A stretch of 7,624 nt of DNA from Muribaculaceae bacterium (GTDB lineage Bacteria > Pseudomonadota > Alphaproteobacteria > Rs-D84), in assembly GCA_023665245.1 (NCBI GenBank), contig JAMPEH010000004.1:56148-63771 (forward strand). Direction: 5' to 3'. The translations under genes were made by a program, and so were the position numbers. This document shows positions 5,793-7,624 of the stretch, in pieces; the stretch's first letter is position 1; the number at the start of each line of letters is the position of its first letter. The notes beneath the pieces were generated by a model that saw only the letters and a list, made by a program, of their open reading frames with translations, had not been told where the DNA came from and searched no databases.

Positions 5793-6425
5793 ATGAAGTT
5801 CTCCTTTGACCGTGCAAAACATGTATTTTATTCTCCCGAATTTGAGGAATTAATAAAGGATACAATTCGATTTTTTAATGGTACACCTATCCAGCCTGTC
5901 CCTCCAATGGAATCTTTTGAAGGTGCTGGGGTCTATTCACTATACTATATTGGTAAATGTGGTGTTTATAAAAATTTTCATGAAATTAATCGATTGGAGT
6001 ATTCTCAACCGATCTATGTTGGGAAAGCTGTACCAAGAGGATGGAGGCAAGGGCGAGTCTGTGAGAGTTCGTCTCTAGAATTGTATCGGCGATTATGTGA
6101 TCATGCAAAAAGCATCAATTCCGCAGAAAATATAGAGGTAGGTGACTTCTTGTGTAGATTTATGATTTTAGAAAATGCGGCAAGTAATTTGATTGGAACA
6201 GTTGAGGCTGCACTAATACGTCATTATCAACCGTTATGGAACTGTATTGTAGATGGTTTCGGAAATCATGATCCCGGTAGTGGACGTTATAATCAGGAGA
6301 AATCAGAATGGGATTTGTTGCATCCTGGTCGAGGTTGGGCTGATAAGTGTGCACCATCTTCAAAATCAAAAGTTGAAATCGAAAATTCCATAAAACAATA
6401 TTTTTCTACGTATAATAATGATTAA
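5793..6425 (+). CDS. Type II restriction endonuclease of the GIY-YIG family, Eco29kI-like
   Basis: This 210-residue endonuclease resembles R.Eco29kI (214 residues as I recall it) along almost its whole length, judged from memory. The GIY-YIG nuclease core is complete: GVY at 46-48, PIYVGKAVP at 73-81, arginines R99/R100 with H104 in RRLCDH, the metal-binding glutamate E138 in TVEAALI, and N150 in PLWN. These align by a constant offset with the catalytic set Y49, Y76, R104, H108, E142 and N154 reported for Eco29kI. The conserved tail includes VDGFGNH (153-159) and HPGRGWADKC (177-186). Eco29kI cuts CCGCGG, so the same target is predicted here but not shown. The gene overlaps the methyltransferase by 8 bp and is visibly AT-richer than prfC, which suggests horizontal acquisition. 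All catalytic residues are present, so it is probably active. Confidence 0.93.
   Translation: MKFSFDRAKHVFYSPEFEELIKDTIRFFNGTPIQPVPPMESFEGAGVYSLYYIGKCGVYKNFHEINRLEYSQPIYVGKAVPRGWRQGRVCESSSLELYRRLCDHAKSINSAENIEVGDFLCRFMILENAASNLIGTVEAALIRHYQPLWNCIVDGFGNHDPGSGRYNQEKSEWDLLHPGRGWADKCAPSSKSKVEIENSIKQYFSTYNND
6418..6425 (+). promoter_or_regulatory. 8-bp start/stop overlap coupling endonuclease and methyltransferase translation
   Basis: The methyltransferase ATG (6418-6420) lies five bases ahead of the endonuclease TAA stop (6423-6425), in another frame. Ribosomes finishing the endonuclease could restart at this ATG. This would tie methyltransferase output to endonuclease translation, unless a separate internal promoter also drives the methyltransferase; I found no clear one. 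Confidence 0.7.
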
Positions 6426-7551
6426 TGGGATAGAAATTTTTTCTGGTGCCGGTGGATTAGCTACAGGTTTGGGTATATCCGGAGTTAATCATAATGCATT
6501 AGTAGAGTGGAATTCAGAAGCTTGTAAAACTCTTAGACAGAATTATGATAAAAGTCTAATTTTTGAAGGAGATATTCGTGATTTTGACTTTTCGTGTTAT
6601 TCGGGAGTCGATATTATTGCTGGGGGACCACCTTGTCAGCCTTTTTCATTGGGTGGCAAAGCTAAAGGAAATGAGGATTCAAGAGATATGTTTCCAGCAG
6701 CGATTCGTTCTATTAGGGAATTGTTGCCAAAGGTCTTCTTTTTTGAAAATGTAAAAGGTCTGTTAAGGGGTAGTTTCAACGAGTATTTACAGTATGTTTT
6801 GTTGCAATTAAGATATCCTACGATACTAGATGTTCAAAATAATTGGAGAACTCATATTGCAGAAATAAAAAAAGCATATACTGGTCTTGCCCCATGTGAG
6901 ACATATGATGTGTCAATCAATTTAGTTAATGCGGCGGATTATGGTGTTCCGCAAAAAAGAGAGCGTGTTATTATAATAGGAGTTAGGAAAGATCTTGGGA
7001 AAAAATGGGTTTTACCAAGTCCTACGCACTCTCTTGATGCGTTGTTGTGGAATAAATATGTTACTGAAGAATACTGGCAGCGGCATAATATTTCACCATC
7101 AGATAACGAATTTGCTATTTTTCCAACACAGAAAAATCATCTTTTGTGCAAATACGGTTTTTTCCCACCTGAGTTACATCCGTGGGTGACAATTCGGGAT
7201 GCTTTGGTGGATATTCCCAAATCGGGAGATAGTTCTTTCTTTCCGAATGAACACATTATACGTGATGGTGCAAGAGAATATCCTGGGCATACTGGTAGTC
7301 TTTTTGATGAACCATCCAAGACAATAAAAGCTGGTGGTCATGGGGTGCCCGGAGGAGAGAATATGATAAAGTTTGGCGAGGGTAAATTTCGGTATTTCAC
7401 TATTTTTGAGGCAAAACGTATTCAGACATTTCCTGATAACTATCAAATCCTCGGCTCTTGGACAGAAGCGATGAGACAACTTGGTAATGCTGTGCCGGTT
7501 AAGTTGGCGACCACAATTTGTGATTCTCTGATTAGATGTGTTTTTAGTTGA
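6418..7551 (+). CDS. C5-cytosine DNA methyltransferase, protective partner of the Eco29kI-like endonuclease
   Basis: This 377-residue enzyme transfers a methyl group from S-adenosylmethionine to C5 of cytosine in its target, shielding host DNA from the adjacent endonuclease. The ordered motifs are intact: motif I FSGAGG at 8-13 (cofactor binding), motif IV GGPPCQPFS at 69-77 with nucleophile C73, motif VI ENV at 110-112, motif VIII QKRERV at 179-184, motif IX in FEAKRIQTFPD at 330-340, and motif X GNAVPV at 356-361. The target-recognition region lies at about 195-320. Length and pairing fit M.Eco29kI, so CCGCGG is the likely target. Motif I begins eight residues from the start, leaving no room for an N-terminal helix-turn-helix such as some self-regulating methyltransferases carry. 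Its base composition matches the endonuclease, so the two moved together. Confidence 0.95.
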   Translation: MINGIEIFSGAGGLATGLGISGVNHNALVEWNSEACKTLRQNYDKSLIFEGDIRDFDFSCYSGVDIIAGGPPCQPFSLGGKAKGNEDSRDMFPAAIRSIRELLPKVFFFENVKGLLRGSFNEYLQYVLLQLRYPTILDVQNNWRTHIAEIKKAYTGLAPCETYDVSINLVNAADYGVPQKRERVIIIGVRKDLGKKWVLPSPTHSLDALLWNKYVTEEYWQRHNISPSDNEFAIFPTQKNHLLCKYGFFPPELHPWVTIRDALVDIPKSGDSSFFPNEHIIRDGAREYPGHTGSLFDEPSKTIKAGGHGVPGGENMIKFGEGKFRYFTIFEAKRIQTFPDNYQILGSWTEAMRQLGNAVPVKLATTICDSLIRCVFS

Positions 7552-7597
7552 TTGATTGTTCGTATAAATAACTATTGCTGTCCGATAAAACTCAATA

Positions 7598-7624
7598 ATG
7601 GCAAAAACTAAAGTTTCGGCTGCT
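7598..7624 (+). CDS. Start of an unidentified gene, cut by the window edge
   Basis: An ATG at 7598 opens a frame reading MAKTKVSAA to the window end. It lies 46 bp after the methyltransferase stop. I see no terminator in that gap and no convincing promoter, so it could be co-transcribed with the restriction-modification genes. Nine residues are too few to assign a family. The Lys-rich start would fit many cytosolic proteins. Confidence 0.45.

Noticed and set aside
5682..7597. Target-site duplications or attachment sites bordering the restriction-modification pair
   Set aside because: The sequences just after prfC and just after the methyltransferase share only short, imperfect similarity, not a convincing direct repeat.

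Overview
The window reads as chromosomal DNA of a gut-type Bacteroidales bacterium, with Muribaculaceae or a relative as a low-confidence guess. The grounds are an exbB-exbD-exbD-tonB gene order, a TonB with the N-terminal style seen in Bacteroidetes, starts without clear Shine-Dalgarno sequences, and several matches to the Bacteroidetes promoter pattern TTTG / TAnnTTTG.

Layout. Positions 1-430 are non-coding: two full copies and one truncated copy of a ~166-171 bp tandem repeat made of short hairpins with three-base loops. A 14-bp perfect bidirectional terminator (431-464) closes the leftward operon. Positions 482-3704 (minus strand) hold a four-gene operon transcribed in the order exbB-like proton channel, exbD-like, second exbD-like, tonB. 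Together these form an inner-membrane motor that uses the proton gradient to energise outer-membrane TonB-dependent (SusC-like) transporters. Positions 3705-4100 are a divergent intergenic region with a good minus-strand promoter about 210 bp upstream of exbB and a plus-strand promoter for prfC. Positions 4101-5681 (plus strand) encode peptide chain release factor 3, starting at GTG.

Positions 5793-7551 (plus strand) hold a complete, visibly AT-richer type II restriction-modification system. A GIY-YIG endonuclease closely resembling R.Eco29kI overlaps by 8 bp a C5-cytosine DNA methyltransferase. By homology the predicted target is CCGCGG, and no CCGCGG was found in the window by eye. The pair looks acquired and sits just after the housekeeping prfC. 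A further gene begins at 7598 and runs off the window after nine codons.

The least explained parts are the triloop hairpin repeat array, whose hairpin loop is flipped in one copy, and the enlarged periplasmic domains of the two ExbD proteins, one of which carries a calcium-loop-like motif. Nothing here amounts to a demonstrably new system. The restriction-modification pair is a recognisable family in a background where I would not have predicted it.
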